Source of the DNA: Agromyces hippuratus
Lineage (GTDB): Bacteria; Actinomycetota; Actinomycetes; Actinomycetales; Microbacteriaceae
Direction of reading: 5' to 3'
Assembly (NCBI RefSeq): GCF_013410355.1
Contig: NZ_JACCFI010000001.1
Coordinates: 1,178,001 to 1,242,000, forward strand
DNA length: 64,000 bases
In this document: positions 53,081 to 62,340 of the stretch, piece after piece
Layout: each line of letters starts with the position of its first letter
Numbering within the stretch: the stretch's first letter is position 1
Program-made: the position numbers and the translations under genes
The notes under the pieces: model-generated
Seen by the model: only the letters and a program-made list of their open reading frames with translations
Databases searched by the model: none
What the model was told of the DNA's origin: nothing

Positions 53081-53566
53081 TCAACCTCGCAGCAGGAACG
53101 GGACGGGAACGAGCAGCACGGCGCCGACGATCAGCCAGATGAGGCGCGCGCGCCGGTTGCCCGACGCGAGCCAGAGCACGGCGCCGAACCACAGCGGCGC
53201 CGCGAGCACGGCGAACCAGGCGCCGAGACCGTACATGAACTGCGCGACCGGGTCGGCGAAGAGCGGCGTCCCGCCGAGTGCCGAGACCAGCCATCCGACC
53301 GCGTAGAGCAGGTAGACGCCGCCGAGCACGCCGAGCACGACGAGTTCGGCCGACCCGGTCTGCGCCGGGGCATCCGCCGTGTCGGGTTCGCCGGCGGCCG
53401 CCTCGGCAGCGCCGTCGACCTGCGGAGCATCGGCGACCGGGCCGTCGGCCGCCGCGGCGGGCACCGCGGGCGCGGGCGCACCGACGGTCTTCCAGCCGGG
53501 CGCGAGCGTCTGGTCGTCGTCGCCCTCCCAGCGGAGCGCGTCGTCGTCGTCGGGGTCGCGGGTCAT
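53081..53566 (-). CDS. Small membrane protein, function unknown
   Basis: A 161-residue protein. Residues 1-70 are acidic and Ala/Pro-rich; three hydrophobic segments follow (about 72-93, 105-125, 135-158). LVVLGVLGGVYLLYAVGWL recurs in the same position as in actinobacterial small membrane proteins of unknown role. The ATG at 53566 is preferred over a GTG seven codons upstream. The two small genes stand between serA and the carbohydrate locus. Confidence 0.7.
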   Translation of the reverse strand: MTRDPDDDDALRWEGDDDQTLAPGWKTVGAPAPAVPAAAADGPVADAPQVDGAAEAAAGEPDTADAPAQTGSAELVVLGVLGGVYLLYAVGWLVSALGGTPLFADPVAQFMYGLGAWFAVLAAPLWFGAVLWLASGNRRARLIWLIVGAVLLVPVPFLLRG

Positions 53567-53617
53567 GAGCACCACATTAGCGAGCACCGAGCGGCAGCAG
53601 GCGATCGCGGCACCCGG

Positions 53618-54358
53618 TCAGCGTCGAACGAGGCCGGCGGCCTCGACCGCCGCCGCGACGAGGGCGGCATCCGTCATGTCGAATCCGTCGACGCCGCCGC
53701 CGGGGCCGCTCGCACCGCCGCGCGTCGCGGTGCCCCGCGCCGAGAGGTGCACGGCGTCGGCGCCCGCGCCCGCGAGTGCCGCGATGTCGTCGATGCGCAC
53801 TCCGCCGCCCGCCATGATCTCGAGCGGGCCCGAGTCGGCCGCCATGCGCGCAAGCGTCTCGAGGCCGGCACGGCAGTCGGGCGCCCCGCCCGAGGTGAGC
53901 ACCCGGCGCACGCCGAGGTCGCGCAGCGCGGCGACGGACCCGAACGGGTCGGCACTCGCATCGACCGCGCGGTGCACCGTCACGTCGAGCTCGCCGGCGG
54001 CGTCGACGAACCGGTGCACGGCCTCGAGGTCGAGCTCGCCCGCGTCGGTGAGCGCCCCGACGACGACGCCGTCGGCTCCGGCTGCTGCGGCGGCACGGAT
54101 GTCGCGGACGATCGTGTCGAGCTCGTCGGCGTCGTAGACGAACCCGCCGCCGCGCGGGCGCACGAGCACATGCACGAAGTCCGCGACGGCTGCCACGCCC
54201 GCCGCATCCACCGCGGACTCGATGAGACCGGCCGACGGCGTCAGGCCGCCGAGACCGAGCGCCTGGCAGAGTTCGACGCGCGCGGCGCCCGCGGCGAGGG
54301 CGACGCGCACCCCCGCGGCATCCTGGACGGCGATCTCGACCGGCAGCGTTCGTGGCAT
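53618..54358 (-). CDS. cutC: CutC family protein (copy 1)
   Basis: A 246-residue TIM-barrel protein. CutC features: VEIAVQDAAGVRVAL and ARVELCQALGLGGLTPS at the N-terminus, HVLVRPRGGGFVYDADE, DGVVVGALT, VTVHRAVDAS, RVLTSGGAPD, IMAGGGV and VHLSARG. CutC was named for copper homeostasis, but its occurrence in sugar loci suggests a different role; enzyme activity is unproven. It sits 41 bases after a second copy and ends the operon. Confidence 0.88.
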   Translation of the reverse strand: MPRTLPVEIAVQDAAGVRVALAAGAARVELCQALGLGGLTPSAGLIESAVDAAGVAAVADFVHVLVRPRGGGFVYDADELDTIVRDIRAAAAAGADGVVVGALTDAGELDLEAVHRFVDAAGELDVTVHRAVDASADPFGSVAALRDLGVRRVLTSGGAPDCRAGLETLARMAADSGPLEIMAGGGVRIDDIAALAGAGADAVHLSARGTATRGGASGPGGGVDGFDMTDAALVAAAVEAAGLVRR

Positions 54359-54399
54359 TCCCGACACGCTACCGGTTCGCGCGGCAGCGAGCCCGCTGC

Positions 54400-55161
54400 C
54401 TAGGCCGAGCGCCACTCCGATCGCGCGGCGACCGCTGCGCGCACGAGCTGCGGGTCGGTGCGGTCCACCGTCTCGGCGCCGCCGCCCGGTCCGCTCGGCG
54501 CGGGGTCGGTCACCGAACGTCGCGCCGACAGGTGCACCGCGGCGAGTCCGAGGTCGAGCAGCGCGGAGATGTCGGCCGCGGTGACACCGCCCCCCGCCAT
54601 GACCTCGAGACGACCGCCGGCCGCCTCCTGCATCGCGGCGAGTTCGCCGGCGCCCTCGATGCTGCGAGGAGCGGCACCCGAGGTCAGTACGCGCGAGACG
54701 CCGAGACGCACCAGCGTCTCGACCAGCTCGCTCGGACGCGCGACGGTGTCGATCGCGCGGTGGAAGGTCGTGTGCAGTCCGTCGGCCGCCTCGATCAACC
54801 GGGCGACGACGGGTTCGTCGACGGTGCCGTCGGGGCGCATCGCCCCGATCACGACGCCGGCGACCCCCGTCGAGCGCAGGGCGCGGATGTCGCGGACCAT
54901 CGCCGACACCTCGCGGGCGTCGTAGACGAACCCGCCGGCGCGCGATCGCACGAGCACGTGCACGGCGGAGTCGGCACCGAGGCCGCGGGCCGCCTCGACC
55001 GACTCGAGCACCGTGCCGATCGACGGGGTGAGGCCACCGGTGACGAGGGCGCTGCACAGTTCGACGCGATCGGCGCCTGCCGCGATCGCGACCGCGGTGC
55101 CGCCGGCGTCCTGCACGGCGATCTCGATCGCGGGCACGGTCACGAGCGGCTCCGCGGTCAC
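54400..55161 (-). CDS. cutC: CutC family protein (copy 2)
   Basis: A 253-residue paralogue of copy 1 with the same motif order (VEIAVQDAGG, RVELCSALVTGGLTPS, HVLVRSRAGGFVYDARE, VIGAMRPDG, TFHRAID, RVLTSGAAP, VMAGGGV, VHLSARR). The GTG start at 55161 overlaps the fucosidase stop as GTGA. The two copies differ clearly in sequence, so the duplication is not recent and each may have its own substrate. Confidence 0.88.
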   Translation of the reverse strand: MTAEPLVTVPAIEIAVQDAGGTAVAIAAGADRVELCSALVTGGLTPSIGTVLESVEAARGLGADSAVHVLVRSRAGGFVYDAREVSAMVRDIRALRSTGVAGVVIGAMRPDGTVDEPVVARLIEAADGLHTTFHRAIDTVARPSELVETLVRLGVSRVLTSGAAPRSIEGAGELAAMQEAAGGRLEVMAGGGVTAADISALLDLGLAAVHLSARRSVTDPAPSGPGGGAETVDRTDPQLVRAAVAARSEWRSA

Positions 55162-56504
55162 GGCGTCACGCGAGCGACGGCGATGGCCTCGCCCCGCAGG
55201 GCCTCGGGGATCGACACGGATGCCCCGGCGCTCGACGGCTCGACGGCGGCATCGCCCGCACCCAGCCACGTCACGCTGCCGGCACCGTCGAGCTCGGACG
55301 GCAGGCGGATCTCGCCGGCGGTCGGGTCGATCGCGTGCACGAAGACGTCGCCGCCGCTCGTCGTGTACGAGACGGGAGCACCGATGCGATCGCCTGCACG
55401 GAGCCACGGACGCGTGCCGTAGACGGCGTCGCCGTTGACCCCGAGCCAGCGGCCCATGGCGCTCATGCTCGCCGCCTGGAGCTCGGGGATCGAGCCGTCG
55501 GCGCGCGGGCCGACGTTGATCAGCAGATTGCCGTTCTTCGAGACCACGTCGACGAGCAGGCGCACGAGCGCGGCGCCCGAGAGCGAGTGCTCGGGACCCT
55601 CGGCCTCGTTGTAGCCGAACGAGAAGCCGAGTCCGCGGGTGGACTCCCACGGCGAGTCGACGATGTCCTCGACGTGCGTGTACTCGCGGGTGAGGAAGCC
55701 GTGGTACGGCACGCCCCAGCGGTCGTTCACGACCCCTGACGGCACGCGCTCGAGGTAGCGCTCGAGCAGCGCGGCGACGGCGAACTCGTCGCGCCCCTTG
55801 CCGCCGTCGGGCCAGTCGATGTCGTTCCAGAGGATGTCGGGGCTGAACCGCTCGACGAGCTCCTCGAGCTGCGCGGCCGAATAGCGCGAGAAGCGCTCGT
55901 CGTTCCGGCGGTAGCGGAACAGGTCGGTGTCGGACTCGATCGGCGGGAAGTCGCTGACGTGCCAGTCGAGCGCACCCGAGAAGTAGACGCCGAACTTCGC
56001 CCCTGCGGCGCGCGTGGCGTCGTGGAACTCGCGGATGAGGTCGCGTCGCGGGCCGCGGCGCGCGGCGTTGAAGGTCGTCGTCCCGGTGTCCCACAGGCAG
56101 AAGCCCTCGTGGTGCTTCGTGGTGGGGATCACGTAGCGGGCGCCCGCCGAGACGAGCGATCCGACGAACGCGTCGGCGTCGAAGGCCGACGCATCCCAGC
56201 GGTCGGCGAGGTCCTCGTAGCTCGTGCCGGTGCCGTAGACGTCCTGATGGCGCTGCCACGTCGGGCTGCCCGCGATGCGCACGGTGTTGCCGTACCACTC
56301 GGCGTACTGGTGGTGCGCGTACGCGTCCTCGGTGGGCACGCCGCGGCCGTCGTGCGGGGTTCCCCACGCCGGTACCGAGTAGAGGCCCCAGTGCACGAAG
56401 AAGCCCAGCTTCGCGTCGCGGTACCACTCGGGCACGCCTGCGGCCGGATACACGGGGGCGTCGGCACCGAGGTCGGGTCCGATGCGGGTCTCGAAGTTCA
56501 GCAT
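55158..56504 (-). CDS. Alpha-L-fucosidase (GH29)
   Basis: A 448-residue glycoside hydrolase. Features: GFFVHWGLYSVPAWG and TTKHHEGFCLWD at the N-terminal (beta/alpha)8 barrel, and the nucleophile region PDILWNDIDWPDGG, where the Asp following WN is the nucleophile. VSKNGNLLINVGPRADGSI is also typical. A C-terminal beta-domain follows from about 340. No signal peptide is seen, so it acts on imported oligosaccharide. Substrate may be fucose or another L-sugar. Confidence 0.9.
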   Translation of the reverse strand: MLNFETRIGPDLGADAPVYPAAGVPEWYRDAKLGFFVHWGLYSVPAWGTPHDGRGVPTEDAYAHHQYAEWYGNTVRIAGSPTWQRHQDVYGTGTSYEDLADRWDASAFDADAFVGSLVSAGARYVIPTTKHHEGFCLWDTGTTTFNAARRGPRRDLIREFHDATRAAGAKFGVYFSGALDWHVSDFPPIESDTDLFRYRRNDERFSRYSAAQLEELVERFSPDILWNDIDWPDGGKGRDEFAVAALLERYLERVPSGVVNDRWGVPYHGFLTREYTHVEDIVDSPWESTRGLGFSFGYNEAEGPEHSLSGAALVRLLVDVVSKNGNLLINVGPRADGSIPELQAASMSAMGRWLGVNGDAVYGTRPWLRAGDRIGAPVSYTTSGGDVFVHAIDPTAGEIRLPSELDGAGSVTWLGAGDAAVEPSSAGASVSIPEALRGEAIAVARVTP

Positions 56505-56545
56505 GTCGTTCCTGTTCAGGGTGTCAGCCGGGTGTCAGCGGGGTG

Positions 56546-58123
56546 TCAGCGGGTCGTTCGACGCGTCACGAGGGCGACGAGTGCGGGCTCGGCGGCATCC
56601 GTCTCGAAGGGGAAGACGCCGGGCGCGAGCTGCCGGTGGCCCAGACGCAGCAGGTCCTGGTCGACGCCGCCGGGGGTCAGCGCGAGCTTCCAGCCCTGTG
56701 CGAGGTCGTAGAGCTCGGGCTCGAGGTAGCCGATCTTCACGATGACGATGTCTGCCGCGTGCGGGTCGAGTCCGAGCATCGTGAAGTCGGCGAGGTGGTG
56801 GAAGGGCTTGCGGCGTTCGGTGATGATCGCATGCACGCCGCCCGCCTTGATGACGACCTGCGTTCCGGCGTCGGGGTCGCCGTCGGTGATCGAGAACACC
56901 GTTCCCGCGATCGGCACCGGGCCAGATGGCCCATCGTCGACGCGACCGCCGACGAGCACGGCGATCTCGCCGCCGACGCCGGCCTTCCTGGCGGCCTCGA
57001 CGGCGGCCGGGTCGAAGATCGACGCGTGGATGACGGTGAGGCCGCCGTCTGCGAACTCGGGCCGGTCGAGCAGCTGCCCGAGGGTCCACGAGACGTCGCC
57101 CGCCCCGCCGGCGGTCGGGTTGTCGCCCGAATCCGAGATGAGGTACGGCCGCTCGTCGGTCGCGGCGAGTGCCGCGTCGATCGACTCGGCCAGCGGCAGG
57201 GCGTCGGCGACGAACTCGAAGTCGTCGCGGGCGTCCCAGTAGGCGCGGGCGAGCCGCTCGGCCTCGGCGGCGATGACCTGCCGGTCGTCGCCGGTCACGA
57301 CGACGGCGGCCTGGCAGCGGGGCTCGTCGGCCCAGGCGTAGCCGACCCACACGGCGGCGTCGACGACGCCCGTGGTGTGCTCGGCCACCGGCACCTCGGC
57401 GTAGATGCCGCGCGCGGGCTCGAGGCGGGTGCTCGTCTTCTCGCCGGGCAGCAGCACGGGCACCTGCAGCCAGGCCTTGTACGGGCGGCGCGCGAGCACG
57501 TCGGCGCCGACGGAGGAGCGCAGGCGGGTGAGCAGGTTGAACACGGCCCGCTCCTTGGTGTTCCACACGTCCTCATGGGGAGCCATGCGGTAGCAGGTGA
57601 TGAGGTCGACCGCGTCGAGCAGCTCGCGCGAGACGTTGCCGTGCAGATCCATCGAGGTCGAGACGAGGGTGGCGTCGCCGAGTTCGGCACGCACCGCACG
57701 GGCCAGGTCGGCCTCGGCGTCGACCATGCCGACGACGCTCATCGCTCCGTGGATGTCGAAGAAGAAGCCGTCGAACGGGCCCTGGGCGCGGATGCCGGCG
57801 ATGATCGCACGCTTCATCCGCTCGTAGGTCTCCGGTGCGACCGCGCCGCCCGGCAGCGACCGGCCGTGCGTCAGCGGCACCCATTCGGCCGCCGCACGCA
57901 GGTCCGATCCCTCGGAGAGGAACGGGTAGTAGGCCATGAGCGAGGCGCCCTCGCGCATGGTGAACGCCTCGTCGCCGCTCAGGTGCGGCGAGAACGTGCT
58001 CGACTCGATCGAGATGCCGGCGATGCCGATGCGGGGCCGAGCGAGGCCTCCGGGCTCCAGGCCGCCGAGCGGCCCCATCCAGATCTCGGATGCCTCCGGT
58101 GCGATGGTCTCTGCGTCGTTCAC
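56546..58123 (-). CDS. M81 family metallopeptidase-like protein (MlrC family)
   Basis: A 525-residue protein of the MlrC family (named for microcystinase C). FDIHGAMSVVGMVDAEADLARAVR and STSMDLHGNVSRELLDAVD contain the putative metal ligands; VISDSGDNPTAGGAGD is another signature. The GTG at 58123 follows GAGGAG by seven bases and is preferred to an ATG at 58150 with no such site. Its presence between a fucosidase and a ROK kinase suggests a role in cleaving an amide-bearing sugar or peptidoglycan-like conjugate (inference). Confidence 0.82.
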   Translation of the reverse strand: MNDAETIAPEASEIWMGPLGGLEPGGLARPRIGIAGISIESSTFSPHLSGDEAFTMREGASLMAYYPFLSEGSDLRAAAEWVPLTHGRSLPGGAVAPETYERMKRAIIAGIRAQGPFDGFFFDIHGAMSVVGMVDAEADLARAVRAELGDATLVSTSMDLHGNVSRELLDAVDLITCYRMAPHEDVWNTKERAVFNLLTRLRSSVGADVLARRPYKAWLQVPVLLPGEKTSTRLEPARGIYAEVPVAEHTTGVVDAAVWVGYAWADEPRCQAAVVVTGDDRQVIAAEAERLARAYWDARDDFEFVADALPLAESIDAALAATDERPYLISDSGDNPTAGGAGDVSWTLGQLLDRPEFADGGLTVIHASIFDPAAVEAARKAGVGGEIAVLVGGRVDDGPSGPVPIAGTVFSITDGDPDAGTQVVIKAGGVHAIITERRKPFHHLADFTMLGLDPHAADIVIVKIGYLEPELYDLAQGWKLALTPGGVDQDLLRLGHRQLAPGVFPFETDAAEPALVALVTRRTTR

Positions 58124-58160
58124 GTGCTGCTCCTCGGTGGTGTTCTGCATCGGTCTCGGC

Positions 58161-59150
58161 TCACGCCGTCATGGCGACGGGCGATGCCGGCGCTGCGGCA
58201 TCCGCTTCGGTGTCGCCGACGATCGCCGCCGGATCGTCGGCGAGCGGCCAGGCGAGCGCCGCGGCCCCGAGCGCGACGGCGCGACCGCCGAGCAGCGCCG
58301 GATGCACCGTGAGGGCGATGCCCGAGACGGGTTCGTTCTGCGCGAGGGTTCTGGAGAGCGAGGGCTCCAGCACGTCCCATGCCTCTCGCACTCCCCCGCC
58401 CACGACGACCTCGACGACGTCGAGGAGGTTCGCGGCGGTGGCGATCGCGAGGCCCAGCGCGTGGCCTGCCGCGTCGAACACCGCCGTGGCGTCGGCGTCG
58501 CCGACCCGCGCGAGCTCGGCGATCTCGACCCCCCGCGTGCCGGCGGCGCCGACCCGCTCGGCGTACCGGGCCTCGATCGAGCGGCCGGAGGCGAGCGTCT
58601 CGAGGTGGCCGACCTGCCCGCAGGTGCACACCAGATCGCTGTAGCCGGGCGTGTGGCCGATCTCGCCGGCGGCGCCGTGCGGGCCGCTCAGGATGCGGCC
58701 GTCCATCGCGATCGCGCCGCCCACGCCGGTTCCGAGCGTGATGCCGATGGCGTGCTCCGATCCGGCGACGGAGCCCCAGCGGAGCTCGCCCATCAGGAAC
58801 GCGTTCACGTCGTTCTCGGCCGAGACCGGCACGCCGAGCGCGTTCGACAGCTCGGGCCCGATGGCGTAGCCGACCCAGTCGGTGAACGACTCGGATGCCG
58901 CGCGCACCGTGCCGCTCGCCTGGTCGATGACGCCCGCGGCGCCGACGCCGGCGGCGACGGCGACGAGCCCCGAGCTCTGCTCGAGCGAGCGCACGAGCCC
59001 GGCAGCGGCGGCCGTCATCGCGGCACCGCCCTCTCGCGCCGGCGCCGGAACGACGCCTGCCGCGAGGACGTTGCCCGAACGGTCGCAGAGCACCGCCGAG
59101 ATCTTGGTGCCGCCGATGTCGAGACCGGCGACCACGTGGAGCGAAGACAT
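58161..59150 (-). CDS. ROK family sugar kinase
   Basis: A 329-residue protein without a DNA-binding domain, so a kinase rather than a repressor. GLDIGGTKISAVL is the phosphate-binding loop, AENDVNAFLMGE contains the catalytic Asp, and ITLGTGVGGAI follows. The zinc motif is CTCGQVGHLE, with His replacing the third Cys of CxCGxxGCxE. It is 37 bases upstream of the M81 gene and probably phosphorylates the imported sugar. Confidence 0.88.
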   Translation of the reverse strand: MSSLHVVAGLDIGGTKISAVLCDRSGNVLAAGVVPAPAREGGAAMTAAAAGLVRSLEQSSGLVAVAAGVGAAGVIDQASGTVRAASESFTDWVGYAIGPELSNALGVPVSAENDVNAFLMGELRWGSVAGSEHAIGITLGTGVGGAIAMDGRILSGPHGAAGEIGHTPGYSDLVCTCGQVGHLETLASGRSIEARYAERVGAAGTRGVEIAELARVGDADATAVFDAAGHALGLAIATAANLLDVVEVVVGGGVREAWDVLEPSLSRTLAQNEPVSGIALTVHPALLGGRAVALGAAALAWPLADDPAAIVGDTEADAAAPASPVAMTA

Positions 59151-59203
59151 GGTGGTTCCTGATTCAGTGCGGAGTTCAGTGGAGCGGGACGAGCCGTCCG
59201 CCA

Positions 59204-60133
59204 CTATCGGCCACCCAGTCCTGCCATCGCGATGCCCTTCACGAGGTGCTTCTGCAGCACGATCACGAGCACGGTGGTCGGCACCATGGAGATGATCGCC
59301 GCGGCCATCTGGAGGTCCCAGCGCGTGCCCTGGAGTCCCGAGAACGACGCGAGGCCGACGGGCAGGGTGCCGTGGGCGGCGTAGTCGACCGTGACGATGA
59401 GCGGCCAGAGGTAGCTGTTCCAGAAGGAGAGGAACGTGAAGACCGAGAGCACGGCGACGGCCGACTTCGCGAGCGGCAGGATGATCTGCAGGAATGAGCG
59501 GATGGGTCCTGCGCCGTCGACGCGCGCCGCCTCCTCGAGTTCGAACGGGATGCCGCGGAAGAACTGGCGCATGAGGAACGTGCCGAACGCGGTGAACGCG
59601 AAGGGCAGGATGAGCGACTGGTAGGTGTCGACCCATCCGAACCACTGCATCACCTGGAACATCGGGATGACGAGCACCTCCTGCGGCACCATGAGCGTGG
59701 CGAGGAAGATCACGAAGACGGCGTCGCGGCCCTTCCAGCGGAGGCGTCCGAACGCGTACCCGGCCGTCGTCGACACGGCGAGCACGACGAGCGTGCCGGT
59801 GATCGAGACGAAGAACGAGTTGCCGATGTAGGTGAGGAACGGGCCGTACGCGAAGACGTCGACGAAGTTCGACCAGCGCACCTCCGACCCGATGAGGGTC
59901 GGCGGCATCGAGAACATCTCGGAGTTGGGCTTCAGCGCCGAGAAGAAGGCGTAGACGATCGGCGAGACGAAGATCGCAGCGGCGACGTAGACGGCGATGT
60001 GCGCGAAGACGAGCCGCACGCGGCCGCGCTTCGTGAGCGGTTCGCGACCGCCCGATCGATCGTCGGGCTCTGCGGGGGCGTCCGTCTCGGCATCGAACAC
60101 CGCGGTCGCGGCCGGGAGCGTGTCAATGCTCAT
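59204..60133 (-). CDS. Carbohydrate ABC transporter permease (MalG type)
   Basis: A 309-residue inner-membrane permease with six helices starting at about residue 45. The EAA loop is EEAARVDGAGPIRSFLQIILPL. Its start lies inside the upstream permease gene (11-base overlap), as common for such pairs. No ATP-binding subunit is in the locus, so a shared MsiK-type ATPase is likely. Confidence 0.92.
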   Translation of the reverse strand: MSIDTLPAATAVFDAETDAPAEPDDRSGGREPLTKRGRVRLVFAHIAVYVAAAIFVSPIVYAFFSALKPNSEMFSMPPTLIGSEVRWSNFVDVFAYGPFLTYIGNSFFVSITGTLVVLAVSTTAGYAFGRLRWKGRDAVFVIFLATLMVPQEVLVIPMFQVMQWFGWVDTYQSLILPFAFTAFGTFLMRQFFRGIPFELEEAARVDGAGPIRSFLQIILPLAKSAVAVLSVFTFLSFWNSYLWPLIVTVDYAAHGTLPVGLASFSGLQGTRWDLQMAAAIISMVPTTVLVIVLQKHLVKGIAMAGLGGR

Positions 60134-61034
60134 AGTGCACCCACTTCTTCTGCGCGCGGAACTGCAGCGCGGTCAGGACGATGATGATGGCGAAGAGGAT
60201 CCAGGCGGCCGCTGCGGCGAGGCCGAGCTCCTGGAACTTGAAGCCCTGGTTGTAGATGAACTGCACGAGCGGCTGGGTCGCGTTGCCCGGACCGCCGCCG
60301 GTGAGCAGCTGCGGCTGCACGAAGACCTGCAGCGCGGTGATCATGGTCATGATGCTCGCGAAGAACAGCGACGGCGAGATCATCGGCAGCGTCACGCTCC
60401 AGAGCATCCGGAAACCGCGGGCGCCGTCGATGCGCGCCGCCTCGACGACGGACTCGGGCAGCTGCTCGAGCGCTGCCGAGAAGATCAGCATGTTGTAGCC
60501 GAGCCCCTGCCAGACCGACATCATGACGACCATGATCATGGCCCACTGCGGGTCGGCGAGGAAGTTCGGCAGCTCGACCCCGAACCAGGTCTGGGAGAGG
60601 CCGTTGAAGAGGCCCTGCGGCTGCAGCATCATCTTCCACACGAGCACGTTCGCGACCATGGGGGTCACGACGGGGATGAAGAAGAGCACGCGCAGCATGC
60701 CGCGACCGCGGATGCGGGCGCTCAGCGAGATCGCGAGCAGCAGCGACAGCCCGACGCTGATCGGCACGTAGAGCAGGGCGAAGACGAAGGTGTTGCGCAG
60801 CGCCGGCCAGAAGTCGGGGCTCTGCGTGAAGAGCTTGACGTAGTTGTCGAGCCCGACGAACGTCTTCTCGCCGAAGGTGGGCCAGTTGAAGAAGCCCATG
60901 ACGATGGACAGGACGACGGGGACGACCGTGAACAGGGCGAGCCCCGCCAGGGCTGGGCTGACGAAGCCCAGCGCCTGACGGGATTCAGCTCTGGCGAGCG
61001 TCCCTCGACGAGGTATCTGCTTGGTGTTCGACAT
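60123..61034 (-). CDS. Carbohydrate ABC transporter permease (UgpA/MalF type)
   Basis: A 303-residue permease with six helices; the first is at about 25-48. The EAA loop is VEAARIDGARGFRMLWSVTLPM and GGGPGNAT is the typical helix-6 motif. It is 26 bases after the binding-protein gene. Confidence 0.92.
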   Translation of the reverse strand: MSNTKQIPRRGTLARAESRQALGFVSPALAGLALFTVVPVVLSIVMGFFNWPTFGEKTFVGLDNYVKLFTQSPDFWPALRNTFVFALLYVPISVGLSLLLAISLSARIRGRGMLRVLFFIPVVTPMVANVLVWKMMLQPQGLFNGLSQTWFGVELPNFLADPQWAMIMVVMMSVWQGLGYNMLIFSAALEQLPESVVEAARIDGARGFRMLWSVTLPMISPSLFFASIMTMITALQVFVQPQLLTGGGPGNATQPLVQFIYNQGFKFQELGLAAAAAWILFAIIIVLTALQFRAQKKWVHYEH

Positions 61035-61060
61035 CTCGAGAGGGTCCTTGCCGGTGGTGC

Positions 61061-62311
61061 TTATTCGCCGAACTGCTGCTGAGCGGACTCGAGCACGTTC
61101 GACATTGATTCCTGGCCGTTGTAGACGCTCACCAGCTGCGGCTGGATGTACGTGCCGACCTTCGACCAGTTGTCGCTGACGTTCTGGCCTTCGACCTGCT
61201 CGAACGCCTTGGTGAAGACGGCCTCGACCTGGTCGCGGTACTGCTCGTCGATCGACTCGAAGTACAGCGGCTGCGACGACACGCGCGCCGGGTAGCTGCG
61301 ACCCGACGAGGCGATGTAGTCCTGCGAGTCGGCGCTGAGGAGCGAACCGAGCACCTTGAGGGCGTCTTCCTTGTTCTCGCAGTCCTTCGCGATGCCGTAG
61401 CCCGAGCCGAGGATGAGGCCGAGCGAGCCGTTCTCACCCGTGGGCAGCGTGGTCATGCCCGCGGCGAACCCGGAATCGTTGTTCAGGTAGCCGACCGCGT
61501 TCCAGGTGCCGTCGACGGCCATCGCCGCGTTGCCGCCCGTGTACTGGTTCTCACCCCAACCGGTGTCGGAGGCCGAGGCGACCGGTGCCGCGACCTTCTG
61601 GTCGGTGACGAGGCCCGAGTACCAAGTGGCCGCGTCGACGAAGTCGGGGTTCGTGAGGTCGAGCGTGCCGTCGGCCTCGACGGGCTGCGTGCCCGACTTG
61701 GCGATCGGCAGCGCCTGCCACTGGAAGTCGCCCATGCCCACGGCGAAGCCGTACTTGCCATCGGTGGTGGCTGCCTTCGCGGTCGCCTCGAAGTCGTCGA
61801 AGGTCCAGCCCGCCTCGGGAGCGGCGACGCCGGCGGCATCGAGCATGTCCTGGTTGTAGTAGACGAGCATCGTCGAGATGTCGAACGGCAGGCCGTACAT
61901 GGTGCCCTTGTTCGAGAGGATCTCCTCGCTGCCGGCCGCGAAGTCGGCCGGGTCGAGCCCAGCGGTCTTCAGGTCCGCCTCGGTGAGCTCGGCGAACCCG
62001 GCGGTGTAGCTCGAGAGCATGCCCGAGTTCATTCCGGTGACGCAGGCCATGTTGCCCGAGGCCATGTTGGTGGTGAGCTTCGTGAAGAAGTCACCCCACG
62101 GCGCCGTGCGCAGTTCGATCTTCAGGTCGGGGTTCTGCTCCTGCGCGATCGCGAGCTGTGCGTTCAGGGCGTCGGTGTCGTCCTGGCTGCCCGCCCACAT
62201 GTCGATCACGATGGTGTCCGACGACGCCTCGGCGCCGCCCGTGCTGCAACCCGTCATCACGAGTGCGGCGGCGGTCGCGACCGCCATCGCGCCGACGTGG
62301 ATCTTCTTCAT
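61061..62311 (-). CDS. Extracellular sugar-binding lipoprotein
   Basis: A 416-residue solute-binding protein. The signal peptide ends in the lipobox LVMTGC (Cys22). The mature part has IDMWAGSQDDTDALNAQL and the family features YGLPFDISTMLVYYNQDMLDAAG and PEAGWTFDDF. It is the first gene of the operon; AGGAGG is eight bases upstream of the ATG. Ligand probably an oligosaccharide. Confidence 0.92.
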   Translation of the reverse strand: MKKIHVGAMAVATAAALVMTGCSTGGAEASSDTIVIDMWAGSQDDTDALNAQLAIAQEQNPDLKIELRTAPWGDFFTKLTTNMASGNMACVTGMNSGMLSSYTAGFAELTEADLKTAGLDPADFAAGSEEILSNKGTMYGLPFDISTMLVYYNQDMLDAAGVAAPEAGWTFDDFEATAKAATTDGKYGFAVGMGDFQWQALPIAKSGTQPVEADGTLDLTNPDFVDAATWYSGLVTDQKVAAPVASASDTGWGENQYTGGNAAMAVDGTWNAVGYLNNDSGFAAGMTTLPTGENGSLGLILGSGYGIAKDCENKEDALKVLGSLLSADSQDYIASSGRSYPARVSSQPLYFESIDEQYRDQVEAVFTKAFEQVEGQNVSDNWSKVGTYIQPQLVSVYNGQESMSNVLESAQQQFGE

Positions 62312-62340
62312 TGAATGTCGCCTCCTCAGGCATCAGGACA

